DNA from: Amanita rubescens
Taxonomy: Eukaryota; Basidiomycota; Agaricomycetes; Agaricales; Amanitaceae
Direction of reading: 5' to 3'
Assembly (NCBI GenBank): GCA_015039365.1
Contig: WION01000782.1
Location: forward strand, 1-18,369
Length of the DNA: 18,369 nt
This document shows, piece by piece, positions 16,601-18,369 of this stretch; position 1 is the stretch's first letter; every line of letters starts with the position of its first letter. A program made the position numbers and the translations under genes. A model generated the notes under the pieces. It worked only from the letters and a program-made list of their open reading frames with translations, was not told the DNA's origin and did not search any database.

Positions 16601-18369
16601 GGGAGTACATAGGAATCCATTACAAGCTGCCTCATACATGGGTTCCAGTGAGGTCTTGAAGATTCTCCTGCAAAGTGGGGCAGATGCAAATGTTCAGGGA
16701 AAATATGACAGTCCATTACAAGCTGCATCCTATGAGGGTTTTAGTGACATTGTGAAGATTCTTCTGGAAAATGGAGCAGATGTGAATGCTCAGGGAGGCG
16801 AATATGGGAGTGCATTACAAGCTGCATCTTATAGGGGTTCTAGTGAAGTTGTGAAGATTCTTCTGGAAAATGGAGCAGATGTGAATGCTCAGGGAGGAGA
16901 CTATGGGAGTGCATTACAAGCTGCATCTTATAGGGGCTCTAGTGAAGTTGTGAAGATTCTTCTGGAAAAAGGAGCAGATGTGAATGCTAAGGTAGGAGAA
17001 TATGGCAATGCATTACAAGCTGCATCATATGAGGGTTCTAGTGAAGTTGTGAAGATTCTTCTGGAAAAAGGAGCAGATGTGAATGCTCAGGGAGGAGAAT
17101 ATGGCAGTGCATTACATGCTGCATCTTATAAAGGTTCTAGTGAAGTTGTGAAGATTCTTCTGGAAAATGGAGCAGATGTGAATGTTCCAGGAGGCAATGC
17201 ATTACAAGCTGCATCTCATATGGGTTTTACTGAAATTGTGAAGACTCTTCTGGAAGAAGGAGCAGATGTGAATGCTCAGGGAGGAGAATTTGGGAATGCA
17301 TTACAAGCTGCATCCTATCAGGGTCATACTGAAATTGTGAAGATTCTTCTGGAAAATGGAGCAGATGTGAATGCCCAGGGAGGAAAATATGGTAATGCAT
17401 TACAAGCTGCATCTTATAGGGATTCAGATGAAGTTGTGGAGATTCTTCTGAGAAATGGAGCAGATGTGAACATTCCACAAGGAAAATATGGCAGTGCATT
17501 ACAAGGTGCAACTCATATGGGTCCTAGTGAAGTTGTGAAGATTCTTCCAGAAAATGGAGCAGATGTGAATGTTCCAGAAGGAGAATATGACAATTCATTC
17601 CCTGAGCATTTTGATATCCATACAATATCACCTGAATTCAAGAGGCAGGGTTCTGATTGGTATGTTATTTTCAATCCAAAGGTCAAGAGAGTACTGGATG
17701 TTAGATTGGTGCACAACTTAATGCACAAGAGGTGTGTGTTCTGATTGGTTTCTAACAAGTAGAAGTTTGATGGTATTGCAGCCTTGTGTGTTGTGTTAGG
17801 TTCTCATTGGATGGCAAGTACCTTGCCACTGGATGCAACGAGACTGCACAGATCTATGATACCAAAACGGGCACCAAGACTTGGTGAGCCACATGCTCCC
17901 TGATTTACATTCAATTTTAGCTGAATCATCTTGCAGTGTTCTGACACACAAATCAGCAAGAAAGTCCGGAGACCTGTATATCCGGAGTGTATGTTTCAGC
18001 CCAGATGGAAAGCTACTTGCTACTGCTGCAGAGGACAGACAAATCAGGGTATGCATAGTTAATCTGTTCCACGAACAAATCCTCAACTTGGAATACGCAG
18101 ATCTGGGACATCGCAAAGGAAGAGGTCCTCCACGTGTTCGACGGACACCAACGGGAGATTTATTCATTGAACTTTTCACTCGATGGACGTCTGATCGTAT
18201 CCGGATCGGTCGATAAGACCGTCAGAATATGGGACATGGCCGATCTGGAGCCTCCACCCAAAGTAGGTTGATTATTCCCACAGTCTTTTGCAGTATGGGT
18301 AACCGTCGATTAGGTCCTAATCATTAATGACCTCGACTCGCTCAACAGCGACGCTGGAGTTACCTCTGT
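13665..18369 (+). CDS. NACHT-ankyrin NLR-like protein fused in frame to a Tup1 WD40 propeller (3' end outside window)
   Basis: A continuous gene model runs to the window edge in 14 exons: 13665-13787, 13850-13951, 14008-14023, 14076-14096, 14152-14310, 14372-14396, 14445-15014, 15065-15512, 15560-15688, 15774-17731, 17782-17883, 17937-18048, 18101-18262 and 18314 on. All phases agree, and about 1327 residues lie in the window. Domains in order: a duplicated N-terminal unit ending GRDYNQ (residues 1-80); the linker [19 protein letters not shown] with Walker A GISGCGKT (split by an intron) and Walker [13 protein letters not shown]; a winged-helix region ([25 protein letters not shown]); 16 ankyrin repeats (about 612-1135); then the C-terminal Tup1 propeller from about 1141. 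The NACHT would act as a nucleotide-driven switch and the repeats as sensor; Tup1 propellers bind DNA-bound repressors. The intron 15689-15773 is uncertain (see findings). The start could instead be 13722. Base composition is AT-richer than the left neighbours. Confidence 0.82.
13701..14025 (+). repeat. Tandem duplication of an exon-intron unit at the 5' end of the NLR-Tup1 gene
   Basis: Copy 1 is 13701-13867 and copy 2 is 13868-14025. They share long near-identical blocks, including cttgccaa(t/c)tctcagaatgt, the donor region gtgtgtcttctcttg and the acceptor aatttcccatgttag. Each copy holds a coding part and a complete intron (13788-13849 and 13952-14007), so exon and intron were duplicated together. 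Joined, the protein shows two units with the pattern NSQNV...VKD..MIN(V/I)GRDY followed by NQ(H/Y)VY. Copy 2 has a three-codon difference and some changed residues. Several basidiomycete NLR proteins begin with a short module ending in a similar Gly-Arg/Gly-Asp box; its role is unknown to me. Confidence 0.8.
14152..15512 (+). other. NACHT NTPase region of the NLR-Tup1 gene
   Basis: The region begins with the [12 protein letters not shown] linker and the HENTGQWLL...W stretch that precede the P-loop in basidiomycete NACHT-ankyrin proteins. The P-loop GISGCGKTI is made by joining 14310 to 14372. It is followed by [18 protein letters not shown], Walker [13 protein letters not shown] and the LLMTSRSDQ strand. 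Then come the [17 protein letters not shown] helix (across intron 15015-15064), [13 protein letters not shown] and the winged-helix segment through VKEYFLARQ. Every expected nucleotide-binding motif is intact. Short introns (61, 48 and 50 nt) interrupt it in phases that keep the frame. Confidence 0.88.
15689..15773 (+). other. Disrupted linker between NACHT and ankyrin parts, possible intron
   Basis: Exon 9 reads ...DSEFNRW up to 15688. From there two readings compete. As an intron, GTAATG at 15689 to GGAG ending at 15773 (85 nt) keeps the frame into [12 protein letters not shown]. As coding sequence, different frames give pieces that fit the family ([12 protein letters not shown], then TTPL, then FAALLG, then LESVIE), which would mean several small indels in 80 bases. 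The GAG acceptor is weak and the length is longer than the gene's other introns (47-62 nt). Confidence 0.5.
16014..17585 (+). repeat. Array of 16 ankyrin repeats, 99-bp unit
   Basis: The 33-codon unit reads [17 protein letters not shown] followed by [15 protein letters not shown] count 16 units, most exactly 99 bp. Unit 5 has one extra codon, and units 7 and 12/13 are one or two codons short at the loop, all without loss of frame. Blocks such as gaagttgtgaagattcttct recur nearly unchanged in most units, and units 8-11 are the most alike. Two weaker ankyrin-like units precede the array (15820-16010). Ankyrin repeats stack into an extended binding surface. Such near-identity at DNA level points to recent expansion or homogenisation. 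Unlike the WD40 array to the left, this array has no frame break. Confidence 0.95.
17601..18369 (+). other. TUP1: Tup1-type corepressor WD40 propeller segment (partial)
   Basis: This is the C-terminal part of the NLR-Tup1 gene. It begins [15 protein letters not shown] and continues with the hallmark [11 protein letters not shown] and VHNLMH, then [71 protein letters not shown] and TVRIWDM, and ends DAGVTS at the window edge. These blocks and their order are those of Tup1/RcoA proteins from yeasts to basidiomycetes. Introns at 17732-17781 (branch-like CTAAC), 17884-17936, 18049-18100 and 18263-18313 fall in matching phases. The Tup1 N-terminal tetramerisation helix, which binds Ssn6, is not found upstream; ankyrin repeats occupy its place. 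Several positions usually constant in Tup1 differ (for example LATAAED for LATGAED, and KEEVLHV for KKRIRNV), suggesting a diverged copy. Confidence 0.88.

Noticed and set aside
16447..17758. Minus-strand His/Leu-rich open frames opposite the ankyrin array
   Set aside because: They repeat with the 99-bp ankyrin period and are shadows of it; the plus strand carries clear ankyrin consensus.
1..18369. tRNA, rRNA, CRISPR arrays, riboswitches and bacterial-style operons
   Set aside because: None seen. The regular arrays encode WD40 and ankyrin repeats and the genes contain spliceosomal introns, so prokaryotic features are not expected.

Overview
The window looks like nuclear DNA of a filamentous basidiomycete, most likely an Agaricomycete. 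The evidence is many 47-62 nt GT-AG introns, NACHT proteins carrying WD40 or ankyrin repeats (fungal NLR-like, HET-E type), a mitochondrial DNA polymerase with a fungal-type C-terminus, and a fungal Tup1 propeller. No single genus can be fixed from the sequence; Rhizoctonia/Ceratobasidium-like fungi are one possibility for the left half.

Layout, left to right. Bases 1-1361 hold nothing I can assign. On the minus strand, 6178 to 1362 is a NACHT-WD40 NLR. Its five N-terminal exons and NACHT domain are intact, but the frame breaks just after the NACHT and again and again in the WD40 array. A stray piece of WD40 array lies upstream of it (6365-6586). Next, also on the minus strand (8160 to 6858), is a five-exon gene for a protein with the residue pattern of a PD-(D/E)XK nuclease. 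On the plus strand, 8615-11457 is a damaged copy of the mitochondrial DNA polymerase gamma gene (MIP1). It lacks most of its exonuclease domain, has several frameshifts and has lost exactly the polymerase motif C codons. About 2.2 kb with no secure gene follows.

The most striking locus is at 13665 to beyond 18369 on the plus strand. A single splice-consistent model of 14 exons runs from a duplicated N-terminal exon-intron unit, through a NACHT NTPase and 16 nearly identical ankyrin repeats, and directly in frame into the conserved C-terminal WD40 propeller of the Tup1 corepressor. The join lies inside one uninterrupted exon. A NACHT-ankyrin-Tup1 fusion looks like an NLR with an integrated regulator domain; an NLR that captured or overwrote the 5' part of a TUP1 gene would look the same.

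Taken together this is an accessory, fast-changing region: two NLR-type genes with different repeat sensors, a nuclease-like gene beside them, and a dead housekeeping-gene copy. The frame breaks could be true decay or assembly error. Two things argue for true decay in at least part of the window: the array defects are graded along the gene, and the polymerase losses are multi-codon. The functional links between neighbours are inference only.
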